In this document: positions 43,595 to 55,173 of the stretch, piece by piece
How the letters are laid out: each line of letters starts with the position of its first letter
Numbering within the stretch: the stretch's first letter is position 1
Source: Heterobilharzia americana
Taxonomy: Eukaryota > Platyhelminthes > Trematoda > Strigeidida > Schistosomatidae
Length of the DNA: 64,000 nt
Assembly: GCA_944470555.2 (NCBI GenBank)
Contig: OX104130.1
Location: forward strand, 1,922,001-1,986,000
Direction of reading: 5' to 3'
Translations under genes and position numbers: made by a program
Notes under the pieces: generated by a model
What the model saw: the letters and a program-made list of their open reading frames with translations, nothing else
Told to the model about the DNA's origin: nothing
Databases searched by the model: none

Positions 43595-46500
43595 AACCTT
43601 ATCTGGTTAATCAGTTCACTTGTTACTAGCCGGTCCTGGGCTTGGATAAAGAGGGAAGGTTGGGAATAAAACCAGCAACCCCACCCCGCAAAACCAATAC
43701 AGTCGCTAAACGGACTTCAAAGCACAAACGAAATATAAAAATAAAGACAAACTTATTCTTTGCTGGAATCGAGGGGAAGAAACGACGCCGGTGGGTGAAA
43801 GCCTTCGGGAAACCAACTGGCCGATGTCCTCTTTCGTTCGATGAAAGCGAAAGTAAAAATGGGGACAGAGAATATAGGAACGATATTTGAACCTAGCAAG
43901 GCTGCCCAGATTCTAAAAGAGATGAGAAGGTAAGCATAGGGACGCTTGGAATCTGCGAAACCAGGCGGAATGGAAGAGGACTCTCTAAACTGTTAACTCC
44001 AGAGTCGATAATCTACTCCAATATTGTCACTCACACGACAACCACGAGCACGCTGAGTTTTCGAGCGGCTATCATGATGTCTCCAAGAGCATCGAAGGCT
44101 CTCATGCAGTGGAACCAATCTCCTTCTGCAGGATCAGGATCATTACAGGAAGATTCAACTCATAAGGAAGGAAAGTCACAATCATACAATGCCACCCACT
44201 TACGCCACAAATGATGCAGATGAAGAGAAAAAGGGGGAATTCCATAGACAACTGCAATCAGTGAGGGAAGCGGCTCCAGTTGGTGACATCGAAATTCTAA
44301 TGGGTGGCATGAATGTCAGGTTGGTAGCGGACAAAACAGGAAGGAAACTAATCGTGGATCGGGAGGCACTAGGTGAAGTGAATGAGAGTGGAGAAGTATT
44401 TGCAGGTTTCTGGGCATTCAACGATTTGGTGATTGGAGATAGTCTGTACAAACACAAGATATTCACAAGACAGCGACGTGGATCTCACAAGGACAAACCA
44501 AAAGTCGGATAGACTTCATGTTAACGTGAAGAAAGTGGAGACGCAGCCTACTTGATACAAGATCAGACCAAGAAGAGGAGCAGATGTAGGTTCGCATCAC
44601 TCACTATCTAGTGCAAGAAACCTGCCGTCCAAATCAAGTTGAAAGCCTCCAAAGACGTTACTGATGATCGACCACAGTTGAAGTTCAACCCCCAGAACAG
44701 AAGCTGAACTGAAGGATGAAACTACAAGGGCATCTTCGCGTCAGTTAGCCGTCAGAACAAAATCGGGGATATTAAACAACATCCGTGAAGACACTTGCGT
44801 CGAAGAACACTGGAACTCTTTGAAAGAGATGTGGAAGGAAACCTGCATAACCGTATTAGGAAGGAAGGTAAGGCGATGAGGCAAGGAATGGATCTCGACA
44901 GACACATGGAAGCTGATAGAGGAGAGGGGGCGGTGAAGCAGAGGATGAACCAATGCAAAGATGAACGAAGAAAAAAGGAACTGAACAAAACCTCTAAAAC
45001 ACTAAACTGGACAAGGAAGTGAAGAAGAGTGCGCGTACAGACAAAAGACACTTCTACGACACATTGGCAAGTGAAGCAAAATAGGCTGTAGGTAGGTGAG
45101 ACAGAGAGAGACCTGACAACACTATATCAAACAACCAGGTTACTATCTGGGACGAGATCAACACAGATTTAACCAATGAAAGATAGTGAGGGAAACACAG
45201 TAACCAAAGGGGAGAAACAAAGAAAACAATGGGCTGACCACTTCAGCAAACTCTTGAATCGACCACAACCATCACCTGCAACTCGTTCAAAAATACCACC
45301 TGCAGCCACAAAACTATCAGTGAACGCGAGCCCTCCAACAAAAGAAGAAATGAAGTCCTGAACGCCATGAAGTAGCTGAAATCCGAGAATGCAGCAAGAC
45401 CAGATGGGATTCCCCCAGAAGCACTGGAAACAGACGCAGAGACAACAGCGGACATGCTCACACCACATCACTACTGCAGAAGGTTTGGAAGGAAGGAAAG
45501 ATGTCCGCAGATTGGAAGGAGGGCTACCTTGTCAAACTACCAAAGAAGGGAGGCCTGAGTCTTTGCAAGAACTGGCGAGGAATCATGCTGCTGTGCACCC
45601 AAACCAAGCGACACATTGTGCCGCATCATCCTGGAGAGACAAAAAGATGCACTGGATTCAAAATTACGACCGAAACAGGCTGGGTGGCTGGCTTCAGGAG
45701 GAACAAATCATATGGGGATCAAATTGCGGTGCTACGATACGCATCACAACAGAAAAGAGTGTAGAATGGCAGTCAACTCTCTACTCCGACTTCATCGATT
45801 TTGAAACGGCCGTCGACAGCGTTTGGTGAAAAGTAATTTGGCAGGCAGCTGCTTCAACACTACGGTTTTAGTGCCACAAACCTTTATCAACCTCATTTGA
45901 CAGCAGCTATATACTGTATTATGCTGCATTCCAAGTGATTCACAATGGAAAGCTGAGTGACGCCTATGAAGCGAAGACAGGGGACAGAAGTAAGACAAGG
46001 CTGCCGCCTACTATCATCACCGATGATGTTCCTGATTGTGGTAGAGTGAACTGGACTGGACTGGATCATGCAAGAGACTGTGAGGAGTTGTGAGAATATG
46101 GGCATACGCTGGCTGAACCGATAAAAGGACCCTAGGAGAAGATTTGGATTTCGCCAAGAATTATTTATGTCTAATGTCCCAAACTCGAAGACTTACAGGC
46201 GAAATTGACAAGTTGACAGAAGAGGTGAGGCAGCGAGGACGGGACTTCAGATGAACGTAGAGGAGACAGAGGTGATGAAGATACCCAGCTAACAACAACA
46301 AATACCAATCGGAACAAACGGGAGAAATCTAAAGGAAGTTGTCTCTTTCACCTACCCAACTACCTACCTACCTATGCATCATCGTTTCGACTGCAGGCGG
46401 TGGCACAGATGAAGATGTCAAATGTAGGATCGGAGAAGCAAGACAGGCCTTCATTAATCTTAATTCAGCAAGGAGATTTATTGTGCGCAGGGTGTGGAAC

Positions 46501-46979
46501 AAGACCCGGACTTTCAACACCAATTCAGTTAAGTCAGTGCTTCCATATGGCTCAGAAACTTGGCGCGCTACAAAAAGCGTTTCCAACAAGCTACAGACAT
46601 TCATCAACAAGTGTCTATACTGGCTTGTTACTGAAGCTGAGATGGCCAGAAATAATGAGCAACAAAGAACTCCGAGAACGAACCAACCAAGAACCCATCG
46701 CCCAACAGATATGCGGAAGAAAGTGGAGGTGGATTGGGCATACACTGAGAAAGCCATTCGAGGACATCGCGCGCCGCTGCAGGTCCTGGAGTAGGATCCA
46801 AGTGGAAACGACGAGTTTGGCGTCCTAGGGTGACATGGAGGAGATCTTGTGAGAAGAAATGAAAGCTTGTGGGCAGTGGTGGGGCCAGGCTCAAAAGACT
46901 ACAGAAAACACAGCTCAGCTGAGACTTGCTACTAAACCTCTATGTTCCACCAGGATCCCAAGGGGTGAATAATAATAAC
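43595..46979 (+). mobile_element. RTE-type copy D, full-length but heavily decayed
   Basis: It aligns along its whole length with A and B, from the leader (tctggttaatcagttcacttgttactagcc) to the 3' end (ctatgttccaccaggatcccaagggg, then a short (AAT)n tail). Recognisable pieces include the endonuclease block NDLVIGDSLYKHK (44189-44512), the linker (45176-45361), VKLPKKGGLSLCKNWRGI (45501-45764) and the C-terminal GSETWRATKSVSNKLQTFIN (46339-46794). Many indels and substitutions show it is much older than A-C. A target-site duplication is no longer clear. Confidence 0.85.
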
Positions 46980-47213
46980 GGTTGCCCGGCAGCGTTGCTA
47001 AAGTACCTTTTTCCTCTGAATTTTTTCCTGCATTCGGACCGAAGTACTTGGATTTCGGTCGTGCCAAACATCTCTAACATTTATAAAAGTATCAAGACAA
47101 ATACTGCTGGAAGTATAAGCAAAGACCGACCAACCGGCCTCAGAAGCGGTTCCAGGGTCAATCCCCCATGCAAGCGCTTTCAAAAGAGATTAGGAACGGG
47201 CAAATACAATATC
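46980..47213. other. Unassigned sequence downstream of the secreted-protein candidate
   Basis: No repeat was identified. A plus-strand frame stays open from 46926 to 47579 across this stretch and the candidate gene on the opposite strand; it shows no domain. Confidence 0.3.
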
Positions 47214-47557
47214 CTACATATGTCTCAGGGAAATAATACTATCAGAAAGATGCGGCCGTGGCAGAACTTCTTGATATGCATCTTCCCGATTCCTGCACAA
47301 ATAATGAAAACGGAAGCACCGTTGAATCTCACTTCCGTGCAGATAAAACGACATCCACCGTGCCTCTCATTACCGAACTTGTTAGAAACTCACCTTATTG
47401 CTAGGAAAATTTCCAGTAATCCTGGAGCCGACTTCGGTTTACTTAGGGCATCACATGAATCATACACTTTGACTAGGCTTATGCGACAGCCTAACTCTAC
47501 ACTACAGGACAGTGCCATGAAAAGCACCACTAATACTGCCACTGAAAGTGTAGGCAT
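47214..47557 (-). CDS. Candidate small secreted protein, two exons
   Basis: Exon 1 (47394-47557, minus) begins with ATG and encodes 54 residues plus a split codon. It opens with a clear signal peptide: a hydrophobic core VAVLVVLFMALSC, with possible cleavage around residues 20-24. It ends at AG|GTGAGT, a consensus donor. An acceptor, TTTGTGCAG, lies 101 bases on, and exon 2 (47214-47292) joins in frame to give NREDAYQEVLPRPH and a stop after SLRHM. The predicted product is 80 residues with Cys at 18, 24 and 35, so probably a short secreted peptide or peptide precursor. No family was recognised. An unbroken 217-codon frame on the plus strand across the same region is the main reason for caution; alternatively both are chance. 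Confidence 0.4.
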
Positions 47558-48630
47558 ATTCGGACCTCTAAATATATAAACAATTTCCAACCCCAAAGGT
47601 GTAAAGGCTACACCTGCTCTTGTTGTTTTTCTCCACCAAACTTCCTGCTAGTTTCAAAATGAAGATATCATTGGATCATGAAGAAACTGGTGATGAAAGC
47701 TTACCCAATCATCTGAAAATCTGAGCGCTAAACGGACAAAGGATTTCACTCAAGTCCTCGAAGACCCACATTATCAAGATAACCTTCAATGATGACAACG
47801 GGACACAAACGAGGAATCCCTAACAATCCACCTGACTGCGGAGCAATGAGACCGTGCTCCCACGAAAATTACTGTTCAACAAGTAGGAATTACCAGTCTC
47901 ATTCACTCATTTGACCCTCTCACCATTTATCGGTACTCAAATTACTCAAATTTCTGGACGGTCATAATAGCATCGAAAATCTGTACAGACAGTAAAATCC
48001 AGGAGATCAACTCACCCATTAACTTTAGAGTGAGCGTAATAAAAACAGTGCTATGCGACAGACTTCTCTAGTACTTCGTCAAACAGTAAATATACCTCTC
48101 TGATAATGCTGCATATCGTAACGTGAACAGTGCTGAAAAGGCATTGCGATTAGTCTGCAGTCGTTTAGATGCTTATTCCTTCACACCACAATATCTAATT
48201 CTGATGGTGTACGTCTTTATTGCCGCGAATGATAACACTTGAATGGATATTCACTTGGATCACGTGGTTATGTGGAAACTAATGGATCCTCGAAATCGTC
48301 AGTTTGGGTTCTTTTGGTACCCGAAGCCATAAGCATTGGAATTCATGGTAAAACAGACGTTTATCTAGAGCAAGGGGGGACTGCGAAGATGAATCAAACA
48401 TGTCTACTGCCCGAAAGAGAAATTTATAATTTTGCGCAACCTTGGTGTCACCAATGTGAAAAAAGTGTGGCTGAAAACGATTTAACACCCTGTATGCGCT
48501 GAGAAGTGGTATTTTCTTGTTCAATTATTAACTTACGGAATGTTCCTGACTTTTTTAATGGAATTTAATGACCCTACCTTCCTGTGCGTTAGGGTCCCGT
48601 AAAATCTTGCAGATTTTCCAACATACATCA
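47558..48630. other. Unassigned sequence
   Basis: An 87-codon plus-strand frame (48239-48502) lacks an ATG and any domain. No element was identified. Weak resemblance between 48400-48440 and 50745-50790 hints at another low-copy repeat. Confidence 0.3.
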
Positions 48631-48634
48631 GTGT

Positions 48635-48705
48635 GATGATGCCTGTAAACTGGATTCTCTCACCTTAAATTACTAATATAAGAATAAAATATTTATTTAC
48701 TCATT
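48635..48705 (+). repeat. Repeat family R, 3' end only
   Basis: Reads gatgatgcctgtaaactgg, then ctctcac, then taagaataaaatattt, the terminal part of family R. Confidence 0.5.
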
Positions 48706-49194
48706 AAATCCGAGAGATCACCTTACCTAACGGCAACACAGACATAATAGTAGGTATGCAACTAGATCCCCTTGGCACATTGTCTTGTATGAATCTATCT
48801 AGTAGAAGTCAGTCAACAGCCAATGTATCTCCTTGACAATGCTGCATACTTTAATAGGGAATTCTATGAAGTTTTACATATGTGAAAAAATTCACCGCCG
48901 TTGAACGACGAATCTTCCAGTTCTTAATTACATGCACCACAACAAATATTTTCAGTGCCATCAATCTGAATTGCTGGGAAAGATAACATTTGAAGAGTGA
49001 GAAATCCTTAAACTTAGATATTCACTGAGATTAGATGATTGTATGCATACTTACTCACTCCTGAAGTCATTGAAAATTGCTGTTAAAATAAACGTTTATC
49101 TGACGAAGATCTGAGTTTTGCAGACGGGTCAATCATGTAGACTACTCATAACGCAGACGGCGAATATTGCGCTGATTTGATGCCACTTTAGTAT

Positions 49195-49450
49195 GAAAAA
49201 ATGGATTGTGATTAGGAATGATCTAAACTCAGGACTATGTGTATGCACTGTAAAGAGATATTTTTCTGCCCTTTTCACAACTTTTGGACCCTTGATATCA
49301 TGATAGAGCTCAATGTCATCCGTCTGTACCATTCAACACTGCCCAAATCTTTTAAGTTTCTCTGTGATTATGAATTTGATGATGCCTGTGAACCGTCTTC
49401 TCCCATGTTAAATTCATAACCTGAGAATGAAATATTTGTTTATTTGTTAT
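49195..49450 (+). repeat. Repeat family R, copy 3
   Basis: The longest plus-strand copy. It matches 43365-43594 in reverse over most of its length and ends gatgatgcctgtgaaccg ... catgttaaattcat ... gaatgaaatattt. Confidence 0.6.
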
Positions 49451-49539
49451 TTATTCCCTAGTCAAGTATTACCCTTCACTAAATAAAACGTTTCTTGAGG
49501 TCATTGACAGCTTGAATGCATTCCAGCGCTCAGAAACCA

Positions 49540-49625
49540 CGGCACGTTAAACCCTTTTTTAAAGCAGGTTCTGAATCTGGTATCAAAAGCTATAGACCTA
49601 CTGTTTCTTTTAGCTCCACAAGCAC
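49540..49625 (+). mobile_element. Short reverse-transcriptase trace
   Basis: FFKAGSESGIKSYRPTVSFSS is encoded on the plus strand. It resembles the PxFKKG...NYRPISL block of non-LTR reverse transcriptases (CR1/jockey type). Only this block is visible. Confidence 0.4.
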
Positions 49626-49894
49626 TATGCGCGGTCGACACCAGTTAATCCTCGTGACAAACTGTTATATTACTAATTAGCAAACTATGCGAATGGGTTA
49701 ACAACGTCAGTTGGTTATAACGCAAACTTTGGACACTGTGCGCTTTTTGATATTGAAAATGGAACCTGTTTGTGAGATGGGAGATGGAAATCCATATCCG
49801 TCTTGTAAATTTCAGCAAATTGTAATCAGATTATGCACACTAATGACTTGATAAGTAAATTATTTAAAACTGGATACCAGTTCGTAAACTTTCA

Positions 49895-49980
49895 AAAATT
49901 ATGAATTTGACGGTGCTTGTAAACTGGTATCCCTCATGTTAAACCCGTTAAATGAAGACAATATTTATTATTATCTAAAC
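49895..49980 (+). repeat. Repeat family R, 3' end only
   Basis: Reads gacggtgcttgtaaactgg, then ctcatgttaaa and gacaatatttattatt. Confidence 0.45.
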
Positions 49981-50124
49981 TTCAACACTCTCTGTACTCT
50001 GCAAAGTAATGTTTCCTCGTTCGTTTCATAACTAGCAGGACCTTTGGCAGTTTTAATTGCGTTTAATGACATTCCGTCAGTACCACTCAGGGCTCAAGTC
50101 TTGTAGATATTTTGAGATGTATCA

Positions 50125-50205
50125 ACGTGATGAAGCCTGTAAACTGGCTTCTCTCATGTTAAAATCTTTTTTTAACGAGAGAATAAAACATCTATTTATA
50201 TCTAG
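50125..50205 (+). repeat. Repeat family R, 3' end only
   Basis: Reads tgatgaagcctgtaaactgg, then ctctcatgttaaa and gagaataaaacatctattta. It is the third 3'-end copy in the same orientation within 1.6 kb. Confidence 0.5.
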
Positions 50206-51250
50206 ACATTTCCAAGACATCTTTCAAAGTTGACCATTCACTGTTAATAAGTAAGTTGCGGTCTCTGAGGCCTAATTGTCCATTGTAAGAATGGATCAAG
50301 TCATTCCTCATTGATCGCGCCCAAGTTGCAAGTGTAGACTATCTCCAATGTGGTTCAGGGAAGTGTATTACGTCCCATTTTACAGATATGAATATGTATA
50401 CGTATAAATTACATGTTTTTTTTAGGATAATTAAATTTATTCCCTACCTATCCAGTAGCAAGAAGAAATGTGTCCCATGTTAATGAAATGGGACACCTCG
50501 ACAGAATAAAGACGCACAAACTGATAGGATGAGCAAGTAAAAGTACCTTCTCGGTAACAAAGCAATCGGGGTTTGTATTTAAGCACTGCGAATGTTGTCT
50601 GGAGAAAAATAAACCTTTAAGCTAACACTTCTATTGTTGTACCATGTAATGATGAAAACTTTATGGAGGAATATGTGCAGGTTGTTTATGTTTTCTACTT
50701 AATTGACCGCAGAACAAAGGATTTCCTGTATTCTCGTGCCAGCTCACATCAGAGATTTATAATTTTGCCGAAGATTACGACCCCAGCCAAATACCTGCAC
50801 TTTGCAACTCAAGCATCGAAATGTAGCCTACTTGTCTGAACACATCAAGTGGACTTCTGGGACACCCCGCCAGTTTTGCAATATGTGACAACCTTCTGTT
50901 GGTAAGTATGAAAATTTCGTGGTCACTTTTATAATCAACAAATCCCAATTTCTGATAACAATGAAGTTGTAGTCCGATGAACATCATTGTTCCTGTGCGT
51001 TGTAGCTAGGTGCTGTGAACTCAATAACACTTCGACTGATAGCGGACGTTTTCATCCAATGTTTGTTCTTTAAATAATTTATTTTCACTTATAACCAAGC
51101 CAACAGTTAGAAATGACACATCCTTCTAAAACTGGGGAAAAACAAGGCAGTAAGCCAAGAAAAGAAGTAGGAATTATAACAGTGTTTATTTTCTACTTGC
51201 ATGTTTTTCTTAACCCAATGTTTTGATTGTACTAAGTTCTCTGAGCTCGG
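50206..51250. other. Unassigned sequence with one protein-like ORF
   Basis: A 70-codon minus-strand frame at 50775-50987 (for example SDHEIFILTNRRLSHIAK, then CPRSPLDVFRQVGY) looks protein-like. It ends past a possible donor (CAG|GTATTT), but no partner exon or family was identified. The rest is A+T-rich spacer. Confidence 0.3.
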
Positions 51251-51512
51251 TTGTTTAAAAAAGACAAACCGAATATCATTTACAAGCTCAGTTGCAATAA
51301 CTGTAGTCAACACTACATTGGACAAAGTAATCGTCCTCTTAACCTTCCTCTGCATGAACACCAACTGGGTATTAAACGCAGCGACATTTCAACACTCATT
51401 TCAATGCATATGGATAATTATGGATACAAATTCAATTTCGAAGATGAAGAAATTTTGAACACGGGAAGCACGAAAAATATCAGAGAATTGCTAGAAGTTT
51501 CGCTCTGCCTTT
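51251..51512 (+). mobile_element. Penelope-like element GIY-YIG endonuclease domain
   Basis: The frame reads PNIIYKLSCNNCSQHYIGQS, with the paired GIY-like (IIY) and YIG motifs, then RPLNLPLHEHQ, a shortened basic/His segment, and FNFEDEEIL with the Glu expected of a GIY-YIG nuclease. The CxxC between the two motifs and the terminal LE-x(1)-SL resemble the C-terminal endonuclease of Penelope-like elements. Only this domain is present; sequence to the left does not show the reverse transcriptase. It stops at a TAG and abuts a gypsy integrase fragment. Confidence 0.75.
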
Positions 51513-52420
51513 AGTCCTACAAGGTATTCGTAAGGGGTTGAAAGCTGATACTGGGTGCACCCCTGCAGAACTCGTCTATGGGACTACTCTTCGCCTACCA
51601 GGTGAGTTTGTTTCCCCTTCAACTTTCAAACATGTTTTGACAGGATATCTTACATGGCTAGGCTTACAAAGGCAATGCGTCCAGTTAAGGCTACTCCAGT
51701 TAGACCACAAGCAATTGATGTCTACTTTCACTCCGTTTTACAAAAGACATCACACGTGTTCCTTCACCACAATGACGTTCGTCTACTACTTGAACCACCC
51801 TATTTTGGACCATTCAAAGTTATCAAGAGGCATGAGAAATTCTATATAATGGAGAGAAACGGACGTGAAAATACTGTTAGTATCGACCGTTTGAAACCAG
51901 CTTATTCCGAAGGCAACCCCATCAAAAGTGACGTTTCAACTCACAACAGCCGACCAGCTGTTATATATATACGTTTCCCATTTTTACGAAACGTTTTCGT
52001 TGTATTAAAGACTATTTTTTCGATTCCAGGTGCAACGAGCACTGAACGGAATGCCAAAGGACCCTGAGGACCGCGATCGAGTTATAATCCAATTATTGTG
52101 TTTTATTTTTCATTCGCCACGACACCCTAGAATAAGTTCAGACAACCAGGGGCCACTTCACGCGGTGAGCCCACCGGAAGAGTTTTACCAGTGGAGAAAC
52201 CACTGGGTTTTTACTTCTGGCTGGTATCTTCTTAGGGTCCTCACGAACCCACTAGGGGGTGGGGGTTAGTGATTTGTAGCGTCACACTTCTCCAGAATCA
52301 ATAGCCCAGGGTTCGGCTAGATTCAACATTGATGCTGATGTTCATAGTTTAACTCACCTCGCTAAGCTGAAGGCAGACGGTGAAGCATCCTCTCCATTTG
52401 GCACGCTATCGTGTTACGTT
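51513..52420 (+). mobile_element. 3' end of a second Ty3/gypsy element (Q)
   Basis: The sequence starts abruptly in the integrase: GIRKGLKADTGCTPAELVYGT and LRLPGEF (51538-51640), the end of the catalytic core. A frameshift near 51650 follows, then the C-terminal domain HVFLHHNDVRLLLEPPYFGPFKVI and VSIDRLKPAY (51654-52067). A polypurine tract, AGGGGGTGGGGG, ends at about 52265, and an LTR probably begins TGTAGCGTCACAC at 52275; its far end was not found. This LTR start is unlike that of P, so Q is a different family of the same general clade. Confidence 0.78.
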
Positions 52421-52979
52421 GCACTGCTCGTAATCGACCATCTGGCCAGTTAGTTGGAACGCATCGGTATCTTGGTACAACCACCTAAACATACTATCCC
52501 ATCCGACTACGCTGTCATGTTCTTCCTTGGTCTGGAATTCGTGGGTAAATAAAAAGTTCGAATAATTAGTGATTGGTCTTTGCGTCTGTCAAGTTCGCAC
52601 CAGGACATTTCCTGAAAGGACAACTACAGACCAGGTCAACTCGAGAATTGCAGATGTTACAAGTTACATCGGATTTGAGCCTCTTGAAATCAGGAGAACC
52701 TTAAAGAGCTAAAATTCACAAGAGTACTCAGTGCTTAATAATATTCTTATCCTACTAGCAGACCTTTACAGACATTCATCTCAAAAAGTTAGGTTGCTTT
52801 CTGACGATACAAGTGACTGTCGTCGTAGTATGTAAAGGTAGAGATCAAACAATTGCCTCTAAATATAAACCGATTTCTTGGTTAAGGAAAGAATAGTAAA
52901 CCAATCATTTCAGGATCATTTACTTAGAAACTAAATCCTAACTGCATGCGTTTTCGCCCGGAAAGTCATGTAACACCAC
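52421..52979. other. Unassigned sequence, may include LTR of Q
   Basis: No ORF. The right boundary of the putative Q LTR could not be placed. Confidence 0.3.
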
Positions 52980-53330
52980 CTTGTTGACAGTTTGAAATGG
53001 CTGGAATATCTCTATTGAGTAGGAAAAGCCTATTTACAATTGAATACTCAACTCTCCCGAAGCCTTTGGCAAGCTTTACCATAAAATCCTGCGTAAGAGA
53101 ATTCAGTTTAAGCGGTTAAATGTAAAGTTACCCAGATGATAAGGGGATTAGTTTAAAACTTGGCTTCAATAAACAAGAGTTAATCTTCCTTATCTAACTA
53201 CTTTCGGATACTGACTGAGGTACTTCGCTATTCTATTCTTGATCTACTACTGTATCTCTCTTTTATAAGTGACTTACCAGTAGCCCTAAATTCCAAAGAT
53301 TCAAAGAATGGTAGAGAGGCCAATACATAT
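52980..53330 (+). mobile_element. Degenerate non-LTR reverse-transcriptase trace
   Basis: Pieces in different frames read KLYHKILRKRIQF and then LDLLLYLSFISDLPVALNS, which resemble the SHxxLLxKL and LGPLLFLxYINDLP blocks of CR1/jockey-type reverse transcriptases in the right order and spacing. Many stops lie between them, so the identification is tentative. Confidence 0.45.
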
Positions 53331-55173
53331 CTTGGTCCTTTGTAAGAAACTTTCAAAATCGCAAATTGAAAAAGTAAAAAACTGGGTTTTTTCAACCGAG
53401 AGAAATGTTGACCTATCGTCTCTTACAAACCATAGGAAGCAGCACTACCTACAGAGAGCTGATTAATAAGGAACTGATTATTTGTCTTTCCAGGACGTAA
53501 AAAATAACTGGGAATGGGCCAAATAAAAACCGTATTCCAATAAAACAGGAGCAGAAACCAAGGAACCATCGTTTGCTATTTCTACAACACGAAGTTTGAA
53601 GTGGTTGAATATTTAGTACTGGTTATTTAGTCCTTCAAAACTGATTATATCTAAACATTCAATATGAATGGTACGAGTAGAGGAAATTAGTAGTATTCAA
53701 CTCTCACTTGTATATCTCTTAAGCTAAGTTCTCCCCGTTCAGTTATACTTCTCAGATGGCTACAGAACTTTTAAATTCACCCATTTTTAGCATTAGAGGT
53801 AGTGACTGTCTATGCGAAGGTATTCCATTCTCAAAAAGCCAGCACTACTTAGAACTGTAGCCAAAAAACTACATAGTTCTGAAAAGTTATTCAGCACACT
53901 ATATCCCGAAAAGTTTTCGGGAAATTTAGCGAGTTTTGAAAAATCTTCAGTTAAGACTTTTCTGGTAACCTGAACCCAGTTAAATAATCCTACAGAATTT
54001 CGCTTTATCATAGTTTTCCACTCTAACTCTGTTTAAAGTAGCTATGAAACTTTATCCAAATTTCTTTGTCGCCCTAAATTTTTTTTTTCCTAATACTGCA
54101 ATGAGTGATATATTTGTCTGACAAGACACAAAACAGAACATTTATCGCACATTTTATATTCAAGCCCTCCAGTACAAAATTCAGCATTAATGATGCGGCT
54201 AAAAACGAATTCGGAAACTCTCAAATTGTTTTCTGAAGACACGTTTTGCATATGACTTTATTTGCTCCGTTCAGAAAATATTTCTCTGGAAAAAACTATT
54301 ATAATGACGAACAACTGAACGTGATCGAAGTTCGTATAAACACAGTGCAAGACGACCCTAAAATAGAGGGACTTTCTCTAACAACGGAATCCTGAAGTTG
54401 ATACTTTCCGAAAAGTCGGTCGGTAGAATTCTGGTGGGCATAGTCTGAATCAGTGTCTTTAATCAAAACGTTCCGCACAGAAATTATGTGTGAAACGTGG
54501 CCGACTATTCTAAGAACTCATTTTTCTCAGGAGAACTTCAAAGAACAAATAAATTACAAACATTAAACTTAGTGTTACCTAAAGTTGGATGTACAACACA
54601 ATTGGCTTGACCAAAGTTAGATAAACAAATCGAAAGGGGATAAACGAAAGACAAACAATATGTCCGATTGAGGGAAGAAAAAAGAATCCTTGAACATCGC
54701 TACGAATGACTAATACCGTCCGAACTGACTCAACGGGAACCCCTGAGACTAATTATTGACTATCAGAACATGAGGTAATACTAAATTGATAGTGACTGTC
54801 ATTGATAAATAAAGCTTGAGTAGTTCCTTTCATTGTTTTCCTAGTCATACTATATTAGACACGAATAAAATTCGGGCTATTTTTGACTCTGCCCTGATTA
54901 TGCGGATATAGACAAAAGGCCTTGTTGTTGAAAGTTATTTTTGGCTGGTATTAACAGCAATTAGTGGTGTTGGTGCGAATGAGTTAACTCCGTGTAGGAG
55001 TATGGCTTTGGTTAGATATTTTAATGGATATGTTTGGCTTGGAAGCATCATCATATAAGTCCTTTGTGTTCTGAATACTCTGCTACACATAGCGCTTAGA
55101 TTGCATACATTTCGAACAAGTTATTATAAGAATAAATGTTTAAGTGTTCAAAGGATCAGCAGCAAATCTACAG
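53331..55173. other. Unassigned sequence
   Basis: About 1.8 kb, A+T-rich, with no ORF above about 70 codons and no recognised repeat. Confidence 0.4.
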
